Shown one piece after another: positions 1 to 11,877 of a stretch of 64,000 nt of DNA. The stretch is from contig JAHLKD010000006.1 in NCBI GenBank assembly GCA_025526935.1, positions 742,310 through 806,309 on the forward strand. The letters are read 5' to 3'. Positions within the stretch are counted from its first letter, which is position 1. Each line of letters begins with the position of its first letter. This stretch comes from Cladochytrium replicatum. Its lineage: Eukaryota > Chytridiomycota > Chytridiomycetes > Cladochytriales > Cladochytriaceae. Below the pieces are notes generated by a model. It was given only the letters and a program-made list of their open reading frames with translations, did not search any database and had not been told where the DNA came from. The position numbers and the translations under genes were made by a program.

Positions 1-934
1 TATCGATGGGGAGTTCGCGCTGGGAGCAGTCGCGGAGTATGCAAGTACGTACGGCATTGTCCTGGAGTCGACAGAGCCGTACACTCCCCAGCACAACGGA
101 GTAGCAGAACGCCCAAACAGAGCGATTCTGACGCGCGCTCGATGCATGCTTCATCACGCAAACCTACCGGAGCAGTTCTGGGAATACGCGATGCAGTACG
201 CAATCGATATCTCAAACTGTTCGCCAAAGAAGTCCCAGCAAGGAATAACGCCCTACGCGTGTTGGTACGGAAAGAAACTGAACGTAAGTCGAGTCCGCGT
301 CTTCGGCTGTGATGCGTACGTACTGATCCCGACAAGTATGCGTGATGGGAAGATGGGAGATCGAGCCTGGCGAATGATCTTCGTGGAATGGATAAGACTT
401 TGGCGTGGATGTTTTACCAGTGGGATACTGGGCGAGTCATCACATCACACCTTGCCCGATTCTCGGAAAACAGCTTCACTCGCGGAGCTATGTTTAACGG
501 TGCGAAAGTGTTTGATGCACTGCCGGGTTGGGAAGCCTGGCCACGGACACCTTTACCGTTGTTGAGGGAAATTTTAGGAGTTCCCGCACCGAGGGACTTT
601 GGATATTTGGCCGATTTAGAAGGACCTGAGGACGTCGCCGTGGACGACGTCATTGGAACGCGGAGCGATGTAGCGCTGGAAGTTGTGGACAGCGAACCCG
701 AGGCACCATCCTTAGACAAAGCGATGGCATCACCTTTCCGGGCGGAGTGGATCGAGGCGATGCAGCTTGAAGTCGCCGCACTTGCCGCAATGGGAGTGTT
801 CAAGATAGTCGATCTACCACCTGGAGAGCGGGCTGTGAGGTGCAAGTGGGTCCTGAGGAGAAAGGTTCATGCAGACGGGCGACACAACCGGTTTAAGGCT
901 CGACTTGTCGCCAAAGGATTCTCGCAGCGCGCAG

Positions 935-1055
935 GAGTGGACTTTGATGAAACGTTTGCGCCAGTGCTTGACTTTGTCACCCTCAGACTGAAGGTTGCGG
1001 AGTGGACTTTGATGAAACTTTTGCGCCAGTGCTTGACTTTGTCACCCTCAGACTG
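935..1055 (+). repeat. 65-bp tandem duplication inside Copia RT
   Basis: Bases 935-990 recur almost exactly at 1000-1055, separated by 9 bp, a period of 65. The period is not a multiple of three. The frame before it and the frame after it differ by exactly that offset, so this duplication accounts for the RT frameshift. Confidence 0.9.
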
Positions 1056-2296
1056 ATTTGCGCGCTAGCCGCAATCTTCAGATGGAAACTAAAGAAGGGG
1101 GATGTGCGGACAGCTTACCTCAACGCGCTGCTCAAACACAAAGTGTACATGGAAATTCCGCCGGAGGTCGAAGGCAACGGAACGGGCAAGGTATACTTGG
1201 TTTTAAGGGCTCTCTACGGTCTGCGGCAGTCGGCGATGGAGTGGAATCGGGAGTTTGACGAGAAAATGCGAAAAGCTGGGCTGCGGCGCTTACGAAGCGA
1301 CTCGTGCGTCTACGTCCTATGAAATGAGAACCTGGCGAGCCCGGCGCTAGTTGCGGTGTTTGTAGACGATGCACTAGTGGCGGGACCACCGGCAATGGTC
1401 TAAAAGTTTTTGAGATCTTACGGGCAGCGTTTGCAATCTGCGAGGAGGAGGATGCCGAGAGTTACTTAGGAATGCGAATAACTCGGGGCGATGGTGGAAG
1501 CCTGCGGTTGGATCAGACCGCATACGTCGAAAAGATCTTAAAGAAATTCAAGATGGACGAGGCGAACCCAGTGGCAACGCTGGAGGAGCAACGAGATGGA
1601 CGACGTACACCAATCCCAAGGGCGAGTATCCATATCGGGAAGCAGTAGGATCGTTGATGTTTTTGATGTTAGGCACCAGACCTGATATCGCCCACGCTAT
1701 CATGGAAGCCTCACGGTACCTCGAGGATCCGTGCGCAGAGGACGTGAAGGCGGTAAAAAGAATTCTGCGATACTTGGTCAGCACCAAGCACCTAGGTATC
1801 GAATTCAGCGGGGCCGGCAGTGTGCAGATCACAGGTTATAGCGATGCAAGCGGTCCTGGAGCGGATGCGACTACAAGACATGGCACAACTGGCCACGTGT
1901 TTCTGGCTAACGGTGGACCGATCGTCTGGAAGTCACGGCTGCAGCGGTCCACAGCACTGTCGACCATGGAGACGGAATTTTACGCATTTGCAGGTGCGAC
2001 GCAGGAAGCGATCTGGATCAAGATGTTTCTCGGGGAGCTCAATTTTGCACCGAAGAAGGCGTTCACCATCTTCGAAGATAATCAAGCGTGCATTGCGTAT
2101 TTGCACAACCCGACCAAGCGCGGAAGAACCAAACACGTGGACATTCGATTACAGTTTGTCCGGGAGGCTATAGCGGAGAACATCGCGGAGCCTGTTTATG
2201 TTCGAACGGAAGAGAACTTGGCAGATATCTTGACAAAGCCTTTGGGGAAGGAATTGTTCGCTCATCTTAGGAATGGCTTGCACCTGGTTTAGGTAG

Positions 2297-2638
2297 TGTT
2301 GGGGACATGTCTGTTTTTATCAGTTATGTTGGGAACCTTCAACATTTTCTTTGCTTCACTCAATCCAAATTCGTTTCAAGCGGGGCTTGTTGGAGAAATT
2401 GGTGGCTGGTGTAATGTTCTTGTGGCTAACTTTGTTTGATCTGCACAATTTCATGCGAAACGTCTTTTGGCTTGTCTTGATCATTATTTGGCTTGCTATT
2501 TATTTCTGTTTGCAATTCGGATCGATTGAATGTTTTTCCGGTGTTCTGTTATAAAAGGGCAAGTGGGTCTTGGGAATCATCACAAAAAGAGCGTATTTCA
2601 CTGGTCTCTTCAAACTCTCACGAGCCCCAATCACAACA
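2297..2638 (+). repeat. 3' LTR of the first Copia element
   Basis: It starts TGTTGGGG five bases after the RNase H stop codon and ends ...CAACA, giving TG...CA termini with a short inverted repeat. A TATAAAA box lies at about 2550. The left LTR is outside the window, so the boundaries rest on position, termini and TATA box only. Confidence 0.6.
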
Positions 2639-2663
2639 TCATCACTCGTCCACTCCCACAGTT

Positions 2664-3720
2664 TCACGTTCCTAACGCGGCGATCACAGCAGCTCCTTGC
2701 CCTGATCCATCCCGTGCTGATGTTTTGATGGCGTCAATTACAAAAGTCATTCATCTGATGCCAAACTTACCTTGCTCCAAAATAACTTTCGCGGCGGTAA
2801 TACCAAGCAATTCGCGGGTTGATCTTGCTCACAATAGCGGAGTTCCTGCTTGGGAGAGCCGGGCAGATCGGTTCCAACAAGCTCGCAGATTCACTTAACG
2901 ACAGTTCGGTCATCTATAGAAGTAGCAGGAGACTTCAAGATCTCCTCCAGCACTGTACGCGTGTCCGCAAGTTCAGTAGTGTGGTCCCTACACAAAGAAA
3001 CCTTACTGAGCTGGAAAAACTTTGACACAAAGCTTGTCATACTTCTCTATTCTGCTCATCAGGGCGGTTCCGAAGCAGTAAGGGGTGAGAAGGTGTGGGC
3101 TTTTCTTGCCTCCGAAGAGTTCTCCTGTTCCCATCAAAATCGAGGATAACCTGCCGGACCAGCTCACCGAGGTACATCCCCGAGATGAGCTTCTCAAAAG
3201 TCTGCCTACCAGGGTTTCGGGGAAGCTCGGTCCACTATTAAATCATATGAAGTCATTGTGCTCATCGTCGAATGCTCCTCTGATTCACCGAAGCTTGTAA
3301 GAATGAATGACGGCAGCTTCTGCGCTCAATTATTTATCATTCCATGTTGATCACCATCTCTCCACTGCGGTCAGCGATTTCGTCGTGGACTTGTAATATT
3401 CTCCATGCGGTCAGCGATTTCGTCGTGGAGCTTTGTAATATTCTCCATGCTCTCCACGTACGCGGGGTTGCATCCCGCTCCGAATAACACCGACATACGT
3501 ATGAGGGTTCGAGTACGCATGACTGATCAGTGTTCCAACAGTGTCATTCACAATGTCGGGAACCGAAATGTCACCACTTTGCGCTCGAGAGAACTCCGAA
3601 GCATTTTAACGACATCCTCGCCGACTACTCTGGCACACGAGAATCCTTTCGTCCAAGTGATCAACACACCTGTGTAGAGCGGATGGTTTGGCCTCGGAAA
3701 TTAAAGATCTTTATCATATC
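2664..3720 (-). pseudogene. Hexokinase relic
   Basis: Reading the minus strand in shifting frames gives an ordered series of hexokinase blocks: WTKGFS then VVGEDVVK (about 3560-3660), VNDTVGTLISHAY (about 3520), an adenosine-site-like stretch with CNPAYVE (about 3440), VDRASP and ISGMYLGEL (about 3170-3250), LFGGK...LTPY...SRIE (about 3050-3130), SIDDRTVV and ICELVGT (about 2890), and the C-terminal DGSGQGAAVIAA ending in a stop at 2664-2666. Several one-base shifts, a stop and a roughly 40-bp tandem duplication (3366-3447) break it. The N-terminal part with the first glycine loop is not visible. Family membership is firm; choice between hexokinase and glucokinase is not possible. Some breaks could be introns, but not all. 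Confidence 0.8.
3366..3447. repeat. About 40-bp tandem duplication in hexokinase relic
   Basis: The sequence beginning TGCGGTCAGCGATTTCGTCG at 3366 repeats at 3406. A period of 40 shifts the reading frame of the hexokinase relic. Confidence 0.85.
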
Positions 3721-3922
3721 AGGCGGGGCTATCCCCCATCCCAGCCCGCAGGAGTCTGAGCTCGACAGCAACTTTTCTTGCAACCGAACGATGAGAATAG
3801 AAGTCTTCTGTCGCTTGCAGTTCATCCCGAAAGGCACATTTATAGAACTATTTTTTCATTTTGTAAATTTAAATGTTTCAATAGTGTTTTTCCCAAGCCG
3901 CGTGTACACTCTCAACGCGACC

Positions 3923-6758
3923 ATGATCCCATTAACGCTCCCGTCGCCTGTGCGGGCAAATCCCACCAGCGACACAGAGGATGGACACCGTCTGCCTTCA
4001 AAATTTTCAGTGATTCCTGCTCAAGAATCAGCGATAGATACGGAAGAGGACGATCTCTTTCGGGATCAAGACGACGTGAATGAGACACCATCTACGTCTG
4101 ATCCGGGTCCCAACTCGACCTCGCTTACTGCAACCATTCAAGATGGCCATCCTAGCCCTTTAAGCGCATCACCAGCAAACATAGGTACATCTCGATTGTC
4201 TCCACTTTTAGTGATTTGTGGTTGACGTGCTTTGATGCAGAATGCCTTGATTCCGTGCTTCAACCCGTCCACATGCTCTCAGGTAAAGCCATCACGGTAA
4301 AGAAAATGATTTCTCATACGGATTTCAAGGCGCTGAAGAGAAATATCTTTGGGAGCAAGTCCCGGAAGCGTGGTGCTTGGAGCAGTTTGTGAACTACTTG
4401 GTTGTTCACGAAGACGTACCTTGTCCCGTAACCGTTTCGCGATACGTCCAGTTCAGATGGGACAATCTCCTTCGTGCAGCTGTGTCAAGAAACATTGGCG
4501 CGTCCATTGCACGAAAGCTGATCGTGAGAACAAGGGTGAGTCAGGAAACCGACACCAAGCAAGTTGCAACTTACACAAGATGGAAACTCCCAGGCCGATC
4601 TTCAGGCCTTGGATCAAATGTTGGCATTTATTCAGGCCAAGATGGATGATAAGAACCGGTCAAGAGAAGAGGTAACTTTAGCAAGTCAATCACTAATATT
4701 GAATGGACCTTACTGATTGTCCCTGAATCTGGGGAATCTGGGTATTTCTCAGTACGATCTGGTTCATCCATCAGTGAGCTTGGGATGGCCGATCCAACAA
4801 CGAACTGGGAAAACCCAGGTGGCAGCAACACAAATCCAACCAAACTCAAACGTGCGCTTTCCCGGGTACTTCTTTCCTACCTCGCAAAACTACGACCAGA
4901 GGCGTTCCATCTGCAGTGGAGTTATATCCCAAAACTGCTTTCCACAGAACGGAAACGGCACGCAAAACTGTCGTAATGAAGCAAGTGGGCAAGAGGCGGG
5001 CAATGAAGTTTGGCTTCACAGCAGCACCTTCCGTGCAGATAATCGCTCGTAAGCTCAAATGTACCACTGCTTTTCAAATCTTGATAATAGTTCAAGCAAC
5101 TTTGCAAGCAACCGAAAGCTTTCAAAAGCTGAGGAGAGTATGTTTACTCTTGATGAATTGGATCAAACGTACTGATGCTCTTTTTGATGGAGTAGTCGCG
5201 GCCGCAGCCGAGGCTGCCTCTATTAACTTGGAAGCTTCGGGATCGTTGCCCCAAGGCGTCATGTTATCTGGAATGGATCCGTCTTCGTCGCAGAACCTTG
5301 GAAACCGTCAATCAAGTTTCCATGGATCGCATGCTCTTGGTTGGCTCCTCTACACGGATCGACAGGGAGAGCGCCATGGTGGCGGCTTCCAACCACAGAG
5401 GGTAAATCCTTGTCAGGCTGTGTTTCCCAAGAATGCTCAAAAGTAAGTTTTAGCAGAATGGATCCCTTCCTTTTCCGCCATCCCAACAGAACTTTCTTAC
5501 GGTCAATGAGGGACGTATGGGAATGACTGTGAGTGTAGATCACTTGAGGTACGTTCCAATGCTGATTAGTTTCAAGCATGCAACCATGAACGAGGCCAAC
5601 GGGTGGCGATTGCTCGGACCGGCTGTCAACGGATCAGGACCTGCTCACGACAGATCGGGAAGCCTCCAGCGTTCCGAAGGGTCTACTTCATCCTCAAACG
5701 GGGCTCCCAAAAACGGCAAACGATTTGGCGACTCATGCCGCTCGCGGTCCCCCTCGATGCAATACAACGCCCAGAATAAACGACACGACGATGCAGATGA
5801 ATCGAGCAAGTGGCTAGCAGGATTGTACATTGAACGATCTCAAAGGGACAACCACAACTGTCGACGCAACCAGAACGAAACGCAGCATCAGAATCGATCA
5901 CCGTCAAAGCACACCGATGGGAACAAACGAGGACGGTCTCCGTCCAACGTCGCCCGAGATCAGAGCAAGCACAGTAAAATTCGAGGGGAGCACTCTCAAC
6001 CGAAGAATCAGGGCAACGTCGCGGATTCCCCTGCTCCACGCAAGCGCGTCCGTTCGAACACGTCGATGGGTTCCAAGACGTCTCTGGAGGAACGGCTCAA
6101 GAAGCCCCTTGCGCACTGGAACTCGTATCGTCCAGCTGGCTATCGACGACGACAAGGTGCGGAAGTCAAATCCGACCGGAGCGAGTCGATTGTGGATAGC
6201 GACAGATCAAGGGGGAGTGCTGGGACACGCGCCGAGAGGGGATGGAATTGCTACAGGCCCCAAAGGCGATCGAACGCTTTGGCTTCGAGGGAAGGATCGA
6301 CTGCCAACCCAGGGATCGCAAACGAGAAGCGCGAAAGCTCGCCGGCTCAGTATGCCAACCAGGTCGGTCGCAATTCGTACAGGCCGAAAGAAGAATTGTC
6401 GAGAGCGTCCTCGTCTTCACTGACCACCATCCGCGGAAGCAACCGCACTGTCACTCCCGACAAAATGAAGGCAAGCAACTCACAGGAGTTGTCCGATGTG
6501 TCATCGAAGCCCATTATTGATCACACGGCGTTACTTAAGCTTGCATCGCTCTCTGCTCCACTCACGACGTTGACGGATGCGATCACAACTCTGGAGAAAC
6601 TTGCTGTATTCCCACCTCATGTTAACAGCGGCCAAGAACCGAAAGCATCGAGCCTGGAAACGACCGCAAACATTGACGTCTCCACTGCAGCCGCGGCGGC
6701 CGCTGCGCTGATTGCATTAGCTGGGTGTCTCAAAGGGGCTGCGGGCCAGGATGCTTGA
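3923..6758 (+). CDS. Unrecognised low-complexity protein with NSYRP repeats
   Basis: I built an eight-exon model in which all splice phases agree: 3923-4184, 4241-4282, 4330-4535, 4594-4671, 4753-4972, 5054-5137, 5193-5401 and 5490-6758, giving 789 residues. The N-terminal part is acidic and Ser/Thr/Pro-rich. A more ordered stretch follows (exon 3, with WEQVPEAWCLEQFV), then a short helix-prone exon (ADLQALDQMLAFIQAK) and an Asn/Gln-rich segment. The last exon is basic and rich in Ser, Arg and Asn, resembling nuclear RNA-linked proteins only in composition. It contains three copies of [WR]N[SC]YRP at model residues 577, 619 and 661, exactly 42 apart, and an Ala tract near the C-terminus. No family was recognised. 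The last exon is the surest part. The donor at 4973 is weak, and the start codon could lie elsewhere. Confidence 0.6.
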
Positions 6759-7030
6759 ACTATTTGCTTCACACAAACGCTGCTTCGTCTTGACTATAGA
6801 AGACAAAACATCGACCGGGGCTGATATTGGCAGATTCTGGAGTGAATCAAATCGATATAGAGGAAATCTGTTACAATCAGCCTTCTTTCTGAATCCAAAG
6901 CCAAAGAAAATACACTCTTTTGCAACGACATGGCAGTAATTTGAAAAGCGCTATTATTTATCATCAACAAACGAGACTGCCCGCAATGATTAGAGTTCGA
7001 AGCGTTAGCACGTCTGATCAATATGAGATA

Positions 7031-7903
7031 TCATTGATGTTTTCCATAGTTGCAAGTATTCGCGCACAATCCCGACGACTCGTCGCTCCCGTCGCAGCAA
7101 TCACAGATTCCGTCATCAACCCATGCGCTAGGCACCGAGGACTTTGCATGTGTGCAGACAAACTTGGACCCCCGTCCCTTTCCACTACACGCCGAAGTAC
7201 CCGGTTCGTCTGTAGCATCCTCGCAGTCGCAGTAGTCATCATCCACTACCGACCAAGGGACAACTCGAGGCGGCTGGTCACAGACAAACCCTTCCGGGTG
7301 AAGTTTCGCGTCGTATCTACTCGCCCGATCTGGAGATACCCCACGTCGAATGCGAGACCGATTCGTTGAAGCTGGTGATGATTCATCGGTATGGTGATGA
7401 AGTCGTGGCGGAAATGCGACCTGTGATTCTGCTTCGAGCTGAACTAGGAGCACGACCGCGAGGAAGAGGGTTGCGAGAACAGAGAAAGCGATGAACTGAA
7501 TTTGGGCTCTCCGCGATACGAGACGTCGAGTGATGGTATCATATATTCGATGGTAGAATGAGTCTCTGGCGGTTCGAACGCGGGGAGTGAGTCCTTGTCG
7601 GCTCGGAACGGGTTGGGCATAACGAGAGCGATGAATGCGTGGAGAGGCAGGTGGTTTGGCCGGGAGGGCTTTATTCGGGTCCGGTGGAGGAGGGAGAAAC
7701 GTTGTACGAGGAGCTGAGTCAACTCTCGGTGATGGTGGGTATGAGATTGGAGTTCTTGGAAGCGATTGAGATGGCTGAAAACTAGGTGTCGATAGTGCAG
7801 TACTGGAGGCAGACTTGGCTCGGGGTGACAGTGGAGCAGAAGATGCTATTGGAACGGGCAGTGCTTGAGCAGGGGTGATGGTAACGGGAGGACCCTTGGA
7901 CAT
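7031..7903 (-). CDS. Type II membrane protein with glucosidase II beta-like domain
   Basis: Single-exon gene of 290 residues. Residues 1-130 are Pro/Ser-rich and basic, without a signal peptide. A hydrophobic segment at about 135-156 (FIAFSVLATLFLAVVLLV) follows a basic stretch, so the C-terminus should face the ER lumen. Residues 187-285 match the N-terminal domain of glucosidase II beta: GVSPDRASRYD, then two Cys/Asp-rich repeats, DDDYCDCEDATDEPGT and DDGICDCCDGSDE, of the LDL-receptor-A-like, calcium-binding kind. The usual long acidic middle, the MRH lectin domain and an HDEL-type ER signal are absent. Authentic glucosidase II beta is soluble and longer, so this is a membrane-anchored relative; its partner is unknown. 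It is convergent with the upstream plus-strand gene. Confidence 0.85.
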   Translation of the reverse strand: MSKGPPVTITPAQALPVPIASSAPLSPRAKSASSTALSTPSFQPSQSLPRTPISYPPSPRVDSAPRTTFLPPPPDPNKALPAKPPASPRIHRSRYAQPVPSRQGLTPRVRTARDSFYHRIYDTITRRLVSRRAQIQFIAFSVLATLFLAVVLLVQLEAESQVAFPPRLHHHTDESSPASTNRSRIRRGVSPDRASRYDAKLHPEGFVCDQPPRVVPWSVVDDDYCDCEDATDEPGTSACSGKGRGSKFVCTHAKSSVPSAWVDDGICDCCDGSDESSGLCANTCNYGKHQ

Positions 7904-8183
7904 TCTGGACAGGGCAAATTGAAAAAACCATTACTTGCACAACCTTTTTGAACCATTCCTCCAGAATATGAGGTCGCCGCTCCAAAGCGCCCGACCAGCT
8001 CCATTATTTCCGACGAGTGACAACAATTGTTCCAGTGAAATACAATAAAAAAAAATAAACAACAACGCACTTCTTTTTGGGGGCTTCATGAAATTTAGTA
8101 CACAAATCCATTGCGAAAGAAAAAGCGACCTGTCATTCGAAAAGCTGCCCACCGGTATCCAATACCGAAAGTCGTGCGCGTGC

Positions 8184-9669
<1,486 letters not shown>

Positions 9670-11478
9670 TGAGTTCAAGGCTGAAGAGATTGCTGGGTGG
9701 GTTTCGGCGCGACAGGGAGGGAGGGCTGATAGGGTTGCGGACAGTGCCACCGTGCACACATGACACAATATGTCAGTCACGTGAAAGTTACAGGTGCAAA
9801 CGTTGTCTATTTAATGTAACACGCTTTACCAAACGGACAATAAACACAAATGCTACCCAAGTAAGGGCAACATGCTCAAATATGCTTCTTACAAAACTTT
9901 TAAAAAGGAAGCACGAACATAACCCACAGCGGCCTGACTTGGCTGAAATAACAATAAATATAAATATAATCAGACACGGATAGATCAGCACAAATTACAG
10001 TGCAACACATACCCAATAAAGAAAGACACTCTCCTGATATCCCCAAAGAAACTGATGAGCTCCCAACACCAGACACTCCCAAAAGACACCAAAAGAGATT
10101 ATCCTACATGCAAGAGATATATTTGCCAGAATCCCAGCAAAAGATATCCTTGAAAAAGTGTGGTGAGCAATAGAAGAATGATCCAACTAAGACCAAGAAG
10201 ACTTACTATATACCATTGCTGATAATAACAAAAGGAGGGAAAACTGTGGTGAAATTCGGTGCGTGTTGAGAAAGGAGTGAGATCTGGAATCTGAGAGTGC
10301 GGATCGTGGCAATTTATGCAAAAATGGATGAGGTGCATATGATAACCAAATCACTACCCAGGAAAAACAGAAAGTTTTGAATGTTTCTGAGGATACCTGC
10401 TTGAAAGAACTGCAAAATGTCTTGGAAGGTTAGTTACGAGGACCTTTGTGAGGTCATTAACAGGGTTACCTGAATTGCGATCTCAGCTTCTTGTTTCTCA
10501 AAAAGCTGAAACACCCGACTAGCCTCAGAGACGCAGTTGAAGAAGGAGGGTGTGAGGATTGGGAACAACATCAGTTAATCCTGGCAACAAATGATATTGA
10601 TCCTCCACATACCTTGAGCAAGCAACGAAGTCGCCGCAAGGAAAGGGCGAAACAAGGAAATTTACAAGCCCTCTGACAACAACTTCACCACAAAATGATC
10701 CTGGACAACCACAAACTGAGCACAAACAATCTTTTCACCAGTATTCATTACCAATGCAGAGTGGCAACACAAAGGGGACATAGAGTACATACAAAAACTA
10801 TCCAGTGAAAGTGTGACAAGTATCCTGCTGTATGTCTTGAAGCACTGGTACTTTACATGATTAATGGCTTTTTAGGCTGATCTCATTCTGGCAAAGTACC
10901 TATTGTCCACACACTCTGATCTCGGCAAAATGTCAACGTTATCGATTAGTCCATCTTCACCTGGCATTTCTGCCTGCTCTTTCTTCCAATTGTGTTTCTG
11001 CCCACTCCACGACACAACCTGGAGCACAGAGTACTTTGTCTTCAAGTACTTCTTCCCTTTGGTGTCAGCATGCAGCTGATCCACATTATGAACTTCGCAC
11101 TCCTTCCTCTTGAATCGCCTGTTGTAGAAGTCTGCTGCTCCCTGACTCAACAGCCCACCAAACAAAGTGATTTAGCTGAGCGAGCGAGAGTGGTCCTGAA
11201 ATCCTTGTAGACCTGAATCTGAGTCAGAAGGCTTTTCCTGTGGTCACCATTCTTAAAGTTATGCTTGGAGTACTGTCAGTCTTGCTTTTGCTCTGGCATC
11301 AATTCCTATCCAGTTATATCAAGCGAACCAAATTGTATTGTGCATAGTTGTTGGATTATGAACGTTACAGGACTCTATTACTACAGTCATTTTCACAAAC
11401 ATACTACTACATAACAGATGCCCTGGAGACATCCAGGAGTTCTTTATGAGGGATGCAGAGAGACCTGTCGGTTATAAT
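9670..11478. other. 1.8-kb stretch without a recognisable gene
   Basis: The first 100-200 bases are presumably the promoter of the protease. The remainder is AT-rich with many stops in all frames. Two short open stretches exist, at 10491-10676 (plus) and 10872-11165 (minus, 97 residues, Lys-rich). Neither has a motif I recognise. It may be an eroded mobile element. Confidence 0.5.
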
Positions 11479-11877
11479 TGTTAAGGCGATAACAATTGTT
11501 TACTCAGGAAGAGTAATTTGTATTTTTGATACTTATGTTTCTTCTATGTGATTACCAAACATGGTAATATTACTTACATTACGCGTTTACATCAATCCAA
11601 GGTTTGTTCCCGTTTAACACAAAGAATCTATTGTCTGATTGAAGCACTCTTTGGTAATCACAGTGATATTTACTTATTGGGAACAGTAGTTTAGTAATCA
11701 AGCCAAACTGCTATATAAGTATGCAACACTGATTGAATGGCATGCATGAGTCTCAGGATCGACTCTAGTCAATCACATTCGAACAGAGTATACCCACTCC
11801 TATTAATCCTCTCTACCACAAAATTCTACATAACACATATCGACAGACTATCAACGGTCAATGAGGACGAAACAACA
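11479..11877 (-). repeat. Probable 3' LTR of old Copia copy
   Basis: In minus orientation it runs from TGTTGTTTCG (11877) to ...CCTTAACA (11479). A TATATA motif at about 11711 sits where the Cop-A LTR has its TATA-like box. It follows the RNase H end directly, so part of the 3' internal region appears deleted. A perfect inverted repeat (AATTGTTA...TAACAATT) lies at the distal end. No second LTR or clear target duplication was found. Confidence 0.45.

Larger units (their letters stand above)
1..2638 (+). mobile_element. Decayed Ty1/Copia retrotransposon, 3' part
   Basis: The left end is cut by the window. Read on the plus strand, bases 2-390 give the end of the integrase core with the Copia signature PYTPQHNGVAER. 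The frame shifts near 390 and continues into reverse transcriptase (KWVLRRKVHADGRHNRFKARLVAKGFSQ, seen as the usual KARLVAKGFSQ motif). A 65-bp duplication at 935-1055 shifts the frame again. An in-frame TGA at 1320-1322 precedes the catalytic-type motif VFVDD. RNase H lies at 1654-2292 (SDAS, STMETEFYA, LADILTKPL). Domain order integrase-RT-RNase H is that of Copia, not Gypsy. Several frameshifts and stops make it non-autonomous. The element abuts the 3' end of a hexokinase relic. Confidence 0.93.

Noticed and set aside
388-1056. Programmed frameshift in Copia RT
   Set aside because: The shift is fully explained by the 65-bp tandem duplication.
4785-4976. Alternative frame with KLKRALSRVLLSYLAKLRPE in the NSYRP gene
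   Set aside because: It does not match the splice phase of the preceding exon; the Asn/Gln-rich frame does. It remains possible if the upstream exon differs.
10872-11165. 97-codon minus-strand frame as a gene
   Set aside because: No motif, no convincing start context and no plausible exons around it.
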